Positions 38,019-46,508 of a stretch of 64,000 nucleotides of DNA are shown piece after piece. The notes under the pieces were generated by a model. It had not been told where the DNA came from. It saw nothing but the letters and a program-made list of their open reading frames with translations, and ran no database searches. The translations under genes were made by a program, and so were the position numbers. The DNA lies in contig NZ_CP063194.1 of NCBI RefSeq assembly GCF_028609865.1, positions 1,054,001-1,118,000 on the forward strand, given 5' to 3'. How positions within the stretch are numbered: position 1 is the stretch's first letter; each line of letters starts with the position of its first letter. Source of the DNA: Corynebacterium jeddahense. GTDB lineage: Bacteria > Actinomycetota > Actinomycetes > Mycobacteriales > Mycobacteriaceae.

Positions 38019-38666
38019 TCATGAGTAACCGAAGCTCCGAGCACCAAGCGCGGCCTGGTGCTCCCGGAACTTGCGGGGATCCAAGCCACTGGCTTTCAAC
38101 TCTTTCGCGCGCTCCGGGTAACCAAACACCGACGGCAGTTCGCCCTGCGCAAGTTTCGCCCGGCTCTCCACCCGGACCTGCGAGTTGGGGTGGACGAAGC
38201 CGTGCGGTTCGTACTCGAAAAGCGCCCAGCACCACGCAAACGCCTCGCCCTTCGTGAGCCCGGCCCAGCGCCCCTCGGTGATCAGCGAATCAGCGTCGGG
38301 CATCGCGTACGCCTGCTCAACCCGCGCGCTCCCCTCTTCACGGAGGGTCTCAGCGGTGATCCGCTCTTCTTCTTCGCCGGCGCGAACAGCGTCAGCTGCC
38401 GCGGCCTCGATCAGTGCGGCGAAGTCGTCAAGTGACAGCGTGGCGCCGTTGTCACCGCCAGCGAATGCAACCGGCGGGTGCTCGCGCAAGATCTTCAGCA
38501 GCGACGCTCTCACGCGGTTCCCGAAACGAGTGCCGGGTTTGACCCCAGAGTAACCAAGCCCGATCCGGCTCCACCAGTCTTGGTCGGTCTCAAATGAAAA
38601 ATGATGTGCAGACACGGAGCTCACGCCCCTTTCTTGGGGCAAGCGCCCCATCGAATCTTGCTCCAT
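38019..38666 (-). CDS. Hypothetical protein
   Basis: Up to 215 residues; a GTG at 38,624 directly after AAAGGGG would give 201 residues (VSSVSAHHFSFETDQDWWSR). It is soluble, with an Ala/Glu-rich helical middle (ALIEAAAADAVRAGEEEERI) and a tail PRKFREHQAALGARSFGYS. No family recognised. Composition matches the nrd/pck block, so it probably arrived with it. Confidence 0.6.
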   Translation of the reverse strand: MEQDSMGRLPQERGVSSVSAHHFSFETDQDWWSRIGLGYSGVKPGTRFGNRVRASLLKILREHPPVAFAGGDNGATLSLDDFAALIEAAAADAVRAGEEEERITAETLREEGSARVEQAYAMPDADSLITEGRWAGLTKGEAFAWCWALFEYEPHGFVHPNSQVRVESRAKLAQGELPSVFGYPERAKELKASGLDPRKFREHQAALGARSFGYS

Positions 38667-38841
38667 GAGATTTCATGAAGCCCGTTCTTCCCCTGGGACA
38701 CCCGGGAATCGATGGATTCGGGTTGTCGCGTAACCGGCCAGGTACCTACGGTTACGACTCTTGAACGTGGAAGTGATCGTAGCACACAAAACGATCCGCT
38801 GTCACGGGTCGCCTTGGTCGCCTTGGTCGCCTTGATGAGGG

Positions 38842-39105
38842 CTACATCGCGTCGATGAGATCCCGAACGGCCTGCGAGATGCTCGTGCTGTGGGAGTGTG
38901 CGTAGTGTTCGAGTTTCGCGCGGCGCGCAGCATCGAGCCGCACAGTCACCGGGCGCACATCGGTTCCGACGCTGACGGGTCGACCGGGGCGTGACGGGCC
39001 GAGGTGGTCGCCGGTGTATCCCGCTTCGGATTCGTCCTCTGCCGCCCAGCGCTCAATTTGCTCATCGGTGAACTCAACCCCGTTTACATCGGTGTACGTG
39101 CTCAT
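38842..39105 (-). CDS. Ribbon-helix-helix antitoxin-like protein
   Basis: The 87-residue protein starts MSTYTDVNGVEFTDEQIERW after GGAGGTA. The C-terminal half is a ribbon-helix-helix domain (RPVTVRLDAARRAKLEHYAH, STSISQAVRDLIDAM). The N-terminal part is acidic and would wrap the toxin. The upstream gene is a truncated toxin whose stop lies 4 bp before this start, so the antitoxin outlived its partner. Confidence 0.78.
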   Translation of the reverse strand: MSTYTDVNGVEFTDEQIERWAAEDESEAGYTGDHLGPSRPGRPVSVGTDVRPVTVRLDAARRAKLEHYAHSHSTSISQAVRDLIDAM

Positions 39106-39109
39106 GACG

Positions 39110-39254
39110 CTACCTCCTTGCTCCAAGGCCTACCTCGATCAGAACTTTCTTTGTGGCAGGCATTGCGTGATAGATGAACCAACCATCCGGTTCGTCTTCC
39201 ACTGCGACATATTCCAGGAGTCGGCCTGCGCCGTCGGCGCCCACACCATTTATT
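39110..39254 (-). pseudogene. 5'-truncated toxin of a toxin-antitoxin pair
   Basis: The minus frame from about 39,254 to the stop at 39,110-39,112 encodes RLLEYVAVEDEPDGWFIYHA then MPATKKVLIEVGLGARR. The 'DGWFIyHAMPATKKVL' ending is typical of small toxins encoded just before RHH antitoxins. There is no start, and an in-frame stop (39255-39257) closes it upstream, where unrelated DNA begins. Confidence 0.6.
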
Positions 39255-39296
39255 TATGTAAGACATAATTAATCTAAGGCGTAAACGGGCCTGTGT

Positions 39297-39940
39297 CTAG
39301 CGGTCGAGCCAGTGCCTTGTGGCGAGCACAAGCGCTGCAACACCGCGCTGCAGCGTCGGATCGATGACGGGTGCGTAGTGCGGTGAGTGGTTCGACGGCA
39401 CATCGGTGTGGACCGTTCCCGCCGCCTCCGCCGCGGCGTACTCCGCGGCGTCGTGACCGCCGAGCATCCAGTACACAAGCGGCACCCCCGCGGCTGTGGC
39501 GAGCACTCCGACGTCTTCGCTTCCGGAGAGCGCGCCGGGTGCGAAAAACGCGTCCTCCCCGAAGGCGTCAACAAAGACCGCGTTCAGTTCCTCCGTGATC
39601 TCCGGGTCGTTATAGGTGACCGGGAAACGGTCACCGAACTCAATCTTCGGTGGCCTTGGAGCGTTTGACGCCGCGGCCTCGGCCTCGATGACGCGCTGGA
39701 TTCCCGCAACCAGGCGCTCGCGCACGGTCTCGCTGAAGCTGCGGACGCTCAGCCCGAGCGAGGCGGACTCCGGGATGATGTTGTTTTTGCTCCCGGCCTC
39801 GATCCGCCCGACAGTCACAACCGCGGTGTCACGCGGGCTGATCTCCCGCGACACCACGGTTTGTAAACGCATCACCGTGGCCGCCGCCATCACCACCGGG
39901 TCGATCGTTGTCTCCGGTTCCGAGCCGTGACCGCCGCTGC
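39297..39940 (-). pseudogene. M20-family amidohydrolase, N-terminal half missing
   Basis: The frame covers the dimerisation and C-terminal catalytic part of an M20D amidohydrolase: GGHGSEPETTIDPVVMAAAT, NIIPESASLGLSVRSFSETV, SGSEDVGVLATAAGVPLVY, and NHSPHYAPVIDPTLQRGV. Homology stops just before GSGGHG, near 39,940, where the phage primase gene begins on the other strand. The N-terminal metal ligands are lost, so it cannot be active. Confidence 0.8.
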
Positions 39941-39951
39941 CCGAGGCAGAG

Positions 39952-41505
39952 GTGGAGTCGATCTGGCGGTCGGCCACCCGGTTCGCCAAGACGGTCGAGA
40001 ACCAGCCCGGGTATGTGCCACCAGAGGATTTTGAGGCGAGCCTGGATTCGGTACGCCCCGCCGATTACAGCGACGTCGGCCAAGCCCACGCCCTAACCAA
40101 GGCCTATCCGGACACGCTGCGCTACTCGGAGGCCACCGACTGGCTCGTCTATTACGACGGTGTCTGGTACGAATCCGCACCCGCAGCCCAAGCCGTCGCC
40201 CAGGAGCTCACCGAACGCCAACTGGCCGAGGCCCACGAGCTGCTCGAAGACGCCAAAGACCAGCTCGCCGCCACGGGGGCTGCCATGTTGTTGGCGTCGA
40301 TGTCGAAGGCGAAAGCCCAGGCCATGTTCAACGCCGCCCAACAGGAGGCGTTCGCCGCGTTCGAGGACGCGAAAACCTATGCGGCCTACGCGCTCAAACG
40401 CCGAGAATCACGCGGGATCACCAACTGCCTGAAAGAAGCCCGCCCCATGCTGCTGACCACCCCTGAGCAGCTCGATGCCGACCCGTATCTGCTCAACACC
40501 CCATCAGGCACCTACGATCTGCGCCACGGGACCATGTCGCGCCACGACCATGATCCGGCGGATCTGGTGACCAAGCAGACCAGCCTCGACCCGGGCACCG
40601 ACGGCGCGCACCTGTGGCAGGAAGCCCTCGAGGTGTTCTTCCAAGGCGATGCCGAGCTCATCGCCTACGTGCAGCGCATCGTCGGCCTTGCTGCAATCGG
40701 GCAAGTCTTCGTCGAAGCCCTCGTCATCGCTTACGGAGATGGTCGCAACGGCAAATCGACGTTCTGGAACACCATCGCCAGAGTCTTAGGCACGTATGCA
40801 GGCAACATGAGTGCTGATGTGCTCACGATCGGTGGGATGCGCAACGTCAAACCGGAGCTGGCTGAGGCCAAAGGCAAACGCCTCATCATCTCCGCCGAGT
40901 CCGAAGAAGGCGTGCGCATGTCCACCTCCGTGGTCAAGCAGCTGGCTTCCACCGATCAGATCTACGCGGAGAAGAAGTACAAGGCACCGTTTGCTTTCAC
41001 CCCCTCGCACACCTTGATTCTCTACACGAACCATCTGCCCAGGGTGGGTGCGATGGATGCGGGCATCTGGCGCAGGCTCATCGTCATCCCCTTCGAAGCG
41101 AAGATCGAAGGCCAAAGCGACATCAAAAACTATGCCGACTACCTCTACACGCAGGCCGGCGGGGCGATCCTGGCCTGGATTATGGAAGGTGCGCGCCTCA
41201 TCCACGCCGAGAACTACCACCTGAAGGCCCCGGCACGCGTGGTGGCCGCATCGAGCGCGTATCGGGAGGAGAACAACTGGTTCGCCCAGTTCCTTGACAC
41301 CCACTGCGACATCGACGAGCACCTGTCTGAACGCGCCGGAGACCTCTATCAGACCTACCGAGCGTGGGCGATGAACACTGCTGGGTGGGCGCGTCCCATG
41401 GTCGATTTCAACGCCACCGTCGAACACCACGGCTTCACACGTAAAAGGACGATGCACGGCATGTTCGTCCACGGTTTGGCCTTGAAGAACGAGTTCGACA
41501 ACTAA
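39952..41505 (+). CDS. Phage/plasmid primase-helicase (P4/D5 type), 5'-truncated
   Basis: At least 517 residues remain. Homology starts in the middle of a phage primase (EVESIWRSATRFAKTV, QPGYVPPEDF), so the N-terminal primase part is missing, replaced by the M20 fragment at about 39,940. The SF3 helicase core is complete: YGDGRNGKSTFWNTIARVLG (Walker A), KGKRLIISAESEEGVRMSTS (Walker B region) and TLILYTNHLPRVGAMDAGIW (motif C and Arg finger). It would unwind DNA at a phage origin. GTG 39952 is the first in-frame start. Confidence 0.85.
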   Translation: MESIWRSATRFAKTVENQPGYVPPEDFEASLDSVRPADYSDVGQAHALTKAYPDTLRYSEATDWLVYYDGVWYESAPAAQAVAQELTERQLAEAHELLEDAKDQLAATGAAMLLASMSKAKAQAMFNAAQQEAFAAFEDAKTYAAYALKRRESRGITNCLKEARPMLLTTPEQLDADPYLLNTPSGTYDLRHGTMSRHDHDPADLVTKQTSLDPGTDGAHLWQEALEVFFQGDAELIAYVQRIVGLAAIGQVFVEALVIAYGDGRNGKSTFWNTIARVLGTYAGNMSADVLTIGGMRNVKPELAEAKGKRLIISAESEEGVRMSTSVVKQLASTDQIYAEKKYKAPFAFTPSHTLILYTNHLPRVGAMDAGIWRRLIVIPFEAKIEGQSDIKNYADYLYTQAGGAILAWIMEGARLIHAENYHLKAPARVVAASSAYREENNWFAQFLDTHCDIDEHLSERAGDLYQTYRAWAMNTAGWARPMVDFNATVEHHGFTRKRTMHGMFVHGLALKNEFDN

Positions 41506-41519
41506 TTCAGACGGGCCTT

Positions 41520-41613
41520 ATGACGACCTATGACGACCTATATGTGAGTTTGCTATAGGGCAGAAAATATAGCCCTTAGGAAAAGTCCATATCGCATCGT
41601 CATAGGTCGTCAT
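41520..41613. repeat. Inverted and tandem TGACGACCTA repeats
   Basis: TGACGACCTA occurs twice in tandem (41521-41540), and ATGACGACCTATGA (41520-41533) returns inverted as TCATAGGTCGTCAT (41600-41613). The interval is AT-richer than the flanks. Candidate phage operator or origin element next to the primase. Confidence 0.6.
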
Positions 41614-41641
41614 GGGCCTCTCACACGAGAGGACATGAACC

Positions 41642-41920
41642 ATGAACGAGCACGCAATCGAACAACACTTGAAAAAAGCCGTTGAGGCGATCGGTGGCCT
41701 GTGCTGGAAATTCACCAGCCCCGGCACCGCAGGGGTCCCAGACCGCATCTGCATCCATCGCGGACGCGTCATCTTCGTCGAACTCAAAGCCCCCGGACGC
41801 CTCCCACGCCCCATCCAACGCCGCCGCATCCAGCAGCTCAAAGAGCACGGCGTTGATGCGGTCGTCGTTGACAACATTGACGCGATCCAGGAGGTGGCTG
41901 ATGCGCTACGAGCCGCATGA
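41642..41920 (+). CDS. Phage VRR-NUC domain nuclease
   Basis: The 92-residue stand-alone VRR-NUC protein (PD-(D/E)xK fold) shows the core GVPDRICIHRGRVIFVELKA, where Asp, Glu and Lys form the active site, and the helix RRIQQLKEHGVDAVVVDN. In phages it pairs with SNF2-like helicases in replication or recombination; here that helicase overlaps by 20 bp. Intact. Confidence 0.9.
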   Translation: MNEHAIEQHLKKAVEAIGGLCWKFTSPGTAGVPDRICIHRGRVIFVELKAPGRLPRPIQRRRIQQLKEHGVDAVVVDNIDAIQEVADALRAA

Positions 41921-42921
41921 CTACCAACGACAGGCCACCGCCTTCGTTGAAGACCACCCGCAGGCCGCGATCCTGCTCGGGATGGGGCTAGGCAAGACGG
42001 TGATCACCTTGACGGCAATCTGGAACCTGCTGCTGGACTCCTTCCAGGCCCGCCGCGTCCTCATCGTCGCACCCCTGCGAGTCGCCCGCGATACCTGGCC
42101 CGCCGAGGCCACCAAATGGGACCACCTGGCAGGACTCATCATTGCCGTCGCCGTCGGGTCGAAAACCCAGCGGGTGGACGCGCTTGCCACCGAGGCGATG
42201 GTGACCGTCATCAACCGCGAAAACGTGCCCTGGCTGGTGCGCCACCTCGGCAAAGTCTGGCCGTTCGACATGGTCGTCATCGACGAGCTGAGCTCGTTTA
42301 AGAACCACCGGGCGCAACGGTTCAAAGCACTCGCCTCCGTGCGGCCACGTCTCACCCGGATCGTGGGACTGACCGGCACGCCAGCAGCCAACGGGCTGAT
42401 GGACCTGTGGGCGCAGTTCCGTCTCCTTGATGAGGGCCAGCGCCTCGGCAGGTTCATCACCCACTACCGCAACCGCTGGTTCGTACCCGATCGGCGAAAC
42501 GGCCAGCAGATCTTCACCTACAAGCCCGCACCCGGTGCCGAGGACGAGATCTACGAGGCGATCAGCGACATCACCTTGTCGATGCGCACCACCGACTACC
42601 TGCGCCTGCCCGAGCTGACGGTCACCACGACGCTCGTCGACCTCGAACCGAAGGAGCGCAAAGCCTACGAGCGGTTGCGAGATGAGATGGTGCTCGACCT
42701 CGACGGGCAGGTCATCGATGCCGCGAACGCCGCAGCACTGTCAGGCAAGCTGCTACAGCTGGCCTCCGGTGCGATCTACGACGAGGACGGCAACACCGTG
42801 GTGGTGCACGACCGCAAGCTCGACGCGCTCGAAGACCTCGTGGAGGCGGCCAACGGCCAGCCGCTGCTCGTGGCCTACTGGTTCAAACACGACCGTGAGC
42901 GCATCACCGAACGCTTCCCTG
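41901..42921 (+). pseudogene. Phage SNF2/DEAD-like helicase, N-terminal part (interrupted by IS256)
   Basis: It begins MRYEPHDYQRQATAFVEDHP, with Walker A LLGMGLGKTVITL, motif II VVIDELSSFKN and motif III VGLTGTPAANGLMDLW. The frame is cut at 42,921 (ERFP) by an IS256-type element; the C-terminal lobe continues at 44,371. Confidence 0.88.
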
Positions 42922-44362
42922 GAGAGTGTCCGATTGTTTGTGTGCGGGGGCTTGGTTTACATGTAGTCCGCGAACCGGTCGGGATAAGCCACGGCTAGTT
43001 GGTTGATGGCTTGTTTCCAGCCGGTGGCTTTCGCTCCTTCAATATAGCCGTTGCATTCCGTTGCTCGCTTCGCCTTCTTCGCTCGCTGGGCGGCGCGCTT
43101 GTCTTCGATGTTGCAGATCATCAACCACAGCGTCTTCAGCGCCGCAGTATCGTTCGGGAACTGGCCCCGGTTCCGGGTGGCTTTGCGCAGCTCAGCGTTG
43201 AGCGACTCGATGGAGTTCGTGGTGTAGAGCACCCGGCGGGCTGCCGGCGGGAACTGCAGAAACGGCACGAACCGCTCCCACGCGTCGCGCCACACCTTCA
43301 CCGACTGGGGGTAGCGCCGCCCAAGCTCAGATGCTTCGAACGCGTCCAGGGCGGCGCGGGCGGTGTCCTCGTTGGGTGCGGTGTAGACCTCCCGCAGTGC
43401 GCTGGAGACGGGTTTGCGGTCTTGGTAGGACACCCACCGGTTCGCCGCCCGGATCAGGTGCACGATACAGGTCTGCACCATCGAATTCGGCCAGGTTGCC
43501 TCGACCGCATCAGGCAGGCCCTTGAGTCCGTCGCAGCAGACGATGAACACGTCCTGCACTCCACGGTTAGCAAGGTCAGCGCACACGGAAGCCCAGAATG
43601 CGGCGCCTTCGTTATCGGCGATCCACAAGCCCAGGATGTGTTTGATGCCGTCCATGTCCACACCGACAGCCATGTAGCAGGACTTGTTGACCACGCGGTG
43701 GCCATCGCGGATTTTCACGCGTAGCGCGTCGAGGAAGATCACTGGGTAGAACTCATCTAGCTGGCGGTTCTGCCAGATCATCACCTCATTGAGCACCGCG
43801 TCGGTGATCGTGCTGATGGTATCCGGGCTCATATCCACACCCAGGGTGGTGGCGAGGTGATGCTGGATATCGCGCACGGTCATCCCACCCGCGTACAGGG
43901 AGATGATCATGTCATCGAGCTCGGTGAGCCGGCGAGCACCCTTGGGCACCATCTGCGGCCGAAATGTCCCTGCCCGATCCCTGGGCATGGTCACTTCTAA
44001 CGGGCCGTAGCCGGAATCGACGGTCTTGGTGTACGACCCATTTCGGTGGTTACCACCACCGACATCCTCTACCTGGGCTTTGGCTTTGCGGTCGGAGTGC
44101 TCGTAGCCCAAATGGGCATCCATCTCCGCCTGCAGGCCAGCGTTGATCGATGCCTGCAAAAGCCCCTTCACCAGCTCGCTGGCGTCATCGGTGGAGGTGG
44201 AGAGCTCCCCGATGAGCTTAGCGAGCTCGGGGTTATCCATCAGCTTCTCGCTGATCGCGTTGACCCTCGACGGGTCATAGCCTTTCTTCGGTGGCACCGT
44301 AGTCATTATCGGTGAAACTCCTTTCAGATCAGAGCCTCACACACAAACTTCCTGACACCCTC
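42922..44362 (-). mobile_element. IS256-family element
   Basis: The 1,441-bp element has ends GAGAGTGTCCGATTGTTTGT (left) and, inverted, GAGGGTGTCAGGAAGTTTGT (right), and an 8-bp CTTCCCTG duplication (42914-42921 and 44363-44370). Removing it with one copy of the duplication rejoins the helicase in frame. Confidence 0.93.
42957..44306 (-). CDS. IS256-family (mutator type) transposase
   Basis: The 449-residue protein starts MTTVPPKKGYDPSRVNAISE. It has the mutator signature (VCCDGLKGLPDAVEATWPNS, then QTCIVHLIRAANRWVSY) and DDE residues in IFLDALRVKI, CCDGLKGL and TNSIESLNAE. Full length and uninterrupted, so potentially active. Confidence 0.95.
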   Translation of the reverse strand: MTTVPPKKGYDPSRVNAISEKLMDNPELAKLIGELSTSTDDASELVKGLLQASINAGLQAEMDAHLGYEHSDRKAKAQVEDVGGGNHRNGSYTKTVDSGYGPLEVTMPRDRAGTFRPQMVPKGARRLTELDDMIISLYAGGMTVRDIQHHLATTLGVDMSPDTISTITDAVLNEVMIWQNRQLDEFYPVIFLDALRVKIRDGHRVVNKSCYMAVGVDMDGIKHILGLWIADNEGAAFWASVCADLANRGVQDVFIVCCDGLKGLPDAVEATWPNSMVQTCIVHLIRAANRWVSYQDRKPVSSALREVYTAPNEDTARAALDAFEASELGRRYPQSVKVWRDAWERFVPFLQFPPAARRVLYTTNSIESLNAELRKATRNRGQFPNDTAALKTLWLMICNIEDKRAAQRAKKAKRATECNGYIEGAKATGWKQAINQLAVAYPDRFADYM

Positions 44363-44370
44363 CTTCCCTG

Positions 44371-44710
44371 GGGCCCGCGAGCTGAAAACCAGTACCGACA
44401 TCAAAGCGTGGAACGCCCGCGAGATTCCGCTGGCGCTCATCCACCCGGCCTCAGCCGGACACGGGCTCAACCTCCAGCAAGGCGGCAACTCCTGGTCTGG
44501 TTCTCCCTGACCTGGTCCTTGGAGCTCTACCAACAGACCAACGCAAGGCTCTACCGCCAGGGACAAGACCAGCCGGTGACGATCACCCACCTGGCCGCAG
44601 GCCACACCCTCGATGAGGCGGTACTGGCCGCGCTGGACAACAAAGACATGACACAGGCTGCGTTGATCAATGCGGTCGCCGACACTCTGGGAAAGCAGGC
44701 ACACTCATGA
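44371..44710 (+). pseudogene. Phage SNF2/DEAD-like helicase, C-terminal part with a frameshift
   Basis: The frame resumes with ARELKTSTDIKAWNAREIPL and ALIHPASAGHGLNLQQGGNS, then changes frame by what looks like one lost base near 44,494 and goes on LVWFSLTWSLELYQQTNARL and YRQGQ, to the stop overlapping the next gene. Two independent lesions mean the helicase is dead. Confidence 0.8.
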
Positions 44711-45171
44711 ACGACCACCCCATCTGGGACTACTTCGACTACCGCAAAGCCGCCATCGGCGTCCTCCAGGACTACGCAACCCAAGCTGTCATTCTCCAGC
44801 AAGGCGACGGGTACGCCAACGAGCTCAAAGCCTCACTGACCTCAATCGGCTCACCCCGATTCGACGGCCTGCCACGGGGCAACAACCGGCACGCCGGTGA
44901 AGCGAGAGTCTGCTCGATCCTCGACAACCTCGACGCGCTCAAAGCCCGCAACCAAAAAGCGCAGGCCTACATGGATTGGTTCAACCCGGCCTGGGAAAGC
45001 CTCAGCGACGATGACCGGCTGGTCCTCGAGGTCTTCTTCCTCGACGACCTCTCCGCCGAGGACGCCGCCGTCAAAGTCGCCGAACACTTCTACGTCGAAC
45101 GCAAGACTGCCTTCGCCAAGAAGCAGCGCGCCCTTGCCCGCTTCGCGCGTCTCTTGTTCGGCAGAGACTGA
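44707..45171 (+). CDS. Phage regulator-like protein (sigma-70 region 4/RinA-like)
   Basis: The 154-residue protein starts MNDHPIWDYFDYRKAAIGVL. The C-terminal part has a region-4-like HTH: LSDDDRLVLEVFFLDDLSAE, then VKVAEHFYVERKTAFAKKQR. Such proteins lie between the replication and packaging genes of actinophages and control late transcription. ATGA overlap with the helicase. Assignment is by position and pattern. Confidence 0.7.
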   Translation: MNDHPIWDYFDYRKAAIGVLQDYATQAVILQQGDGYANELKASLTSIGSPRFDGLPRGNNRHAGEARVCSILDNLDALKARNQKAQAYMDWFNPAWESLSDDDRLVLEVFFLDDLSAEDAAVKVAEHFYVERKTAFAKKQRALARFARLLFGRD

Positions 45172-45257
45172 AGCATTGGCGCGCATGAGTGTCGCAAAGA
45201 GGGGATGACTTTCAGGGTGTGCCTGTCGCATGCTGTAAGTGGTTGAAAAGTAGGTCC

Positions 45258-45296
45258 CGACCCCCAGACGAATCATCACGGTTCGTCTGGGGGTCG
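45258..45296. terminator. 15-bp perfect hairpin
   Basis: CGACCCCCAGACGAA (45258-45272) pairs with its exact complement at 45282-45296 across 9 nt. It lies between the regulator and HNH genes. A following T-run is short, so it may act as a terminator or an RNA-processing site. Confidence 0.6.
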
Positions 45297-45326
45297 TTGC
45301 CATGAACGACAAGGGTGGTGAGACGG

Positions 45327-45704
45327 ATGCCTTTCAAACCCAAGCGCCCGTGCTCCCAGCCCGGCTGCCCCGAGCTGACCGAGACGCGGTTCTGCCCCGA
45401 GCACGCCCGCGCCGAGGACACCCGCTACCGGACCTACCAGCGCGACCCGAAGATCAACCGACGCTACGACCACCGGTGGCGAAAGATCCGCGCGGCCTAC
45501 GTCGAAGCCCACCCGTTGTGCGAGGACTGCCTGGCCCGTGGCCGGTACACGCCCGTGGCTGAGGTCCACCACGTGATCCCGCTCGACCACGGCGGCACCC
45601 ACGACGAGTCGAACCTGCGCAGTCTGTGCAAGCCGTGCCACTCGCGCCAGTCCGCGCTCGATGGCGACCGGTGGCGGCAAGCCCCTCGGGTCTACAGCTA
45701 CTAA
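45327..45704 (+). CDS. Phage HNH endonuclease
   Basis: The 125-residue protein begins MPFKPKRPCSQPGCPELTET. Zinc cysteines (CSQPGC, CEDC, CKPC) surround the HNH core EVHHVIPLDHGGTHDESNLR, and the last CKPCH completes the fold. In phages this gene sits just before the terminase and helps DNA packaging. A GTG at 45,315 is an alternative start. Confidence 0.9.
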   Translation: MPFKPKRPCSQPGCPELTETRFCPEHARAEDTRYRTYQRDPKINRRYDHRWRKIRAAYVEAHPLCEDCLARGRYTPVAEVHHVIPLDHGGTHDESNLRSLCKPCHSRQSALDGDRWRQAPRVYSY

Positions 45705-45950
45705 AAAGGGCTGTGTGCCCGCCTGTCGCGGCCTCCCTGCCGACCCTCACCTGTGCCAACCTCGACCCCGTTCGCCCGGCACGAGGCGACGTGGCGCGCT
45801 TGCCGAGGGGGTGGGGGCGAGCGGATCTCCACAGCTGGGCTGCTCCTCAGCGGGCGGGGCCAACCGTACACAAAACGACCGAATCAAACAGGGTATTAAC
45901 CCCCAAGCCCTCCATCACCGGGCTAACCGCCTGGAAGGAGGCGAGATTTC

Positions 45951-46508
45951 ATGGCGAAAGACGGAACACTGCGCGGCGGACGCAGAGCAGGCTCAGGTGC
46001 GAAGCCCACACCTGCGTTTGAGAAGATCACCGAAGGCAAAGACGCACGCGTCCTCCACATCGCGTCGCTCGACCCACCAGATCTGGAAGCGGGCGGGGAT
46101 CTTGAAGGTAGCGTAATGCCAGAACCTTCGGCTTATTTGGCGGCTGTGCAGCGTGATGGTAACCCTTTGGGTGCTGACGTAATCTACCGCGATACCTGGA
46201 ACTGGCTCAAGGAGCGCGGCTGCGAAAAACTCGTAGCTCCACGGTTGATTGAGGCTTATGCGCAGAATTTTGCTCGGTTCATTCAATGCGAAGAAGCAAT
46301 CTCCGATTTTGGCCTGTTGGGTAAGCATCCGACCACGGGGGCGGCTATCGCGTCCCCATTCGTGGCCATGTCTCAGTCGTTTAGCAAGCAGGCGAATACG
46401 CTCTGGTACGAGATTTTCGATGTGGTCAAAGCCAACTCGCTGGTGGACTACTCGGGGCCGACTCCTGCGGATAACGTGATGGAACGGCTACTTCAGGCAC
46501 GCTCATAG
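45951..46508 (+). CDS. Phage terminase small subunit (P27 type), possibly chimeric
   Basis: The 185-residue protein starts MAKDGTLRGGRRAGSGAKPT after a GGAAGGAGG site. It binds phage DNA ends and recruits the large subunit. The first 50 codons are very GC-rich; from about 46,110 the codon use shifts to clearly lower GC (GSVMPEPSAYLAAVQRDGNP onward). The C-terminal half is still terminase-like (LIEAYAQNFARFIQCEEAIS). The large-subunit gene that should follow is absent, replaced by an MFS transporter on the other strand. Confidence 0.8.
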   Translation: MAKDGTLRGGRRAGSGAKPTPAFEKITEGKDARVLHIASLDPPDLEAGGDLEGSVMPEPSAYLAAVQRDGNPLGADVIYRDTWNWLKERGCEKLVAPRLIEAYAQNFARFIQCEEAISDFGLLGKHPTTGAAIASPFVAMSQSFSKQANTLWYEIFDVVKANSLVDYSGPTPADNVMERLLQARS

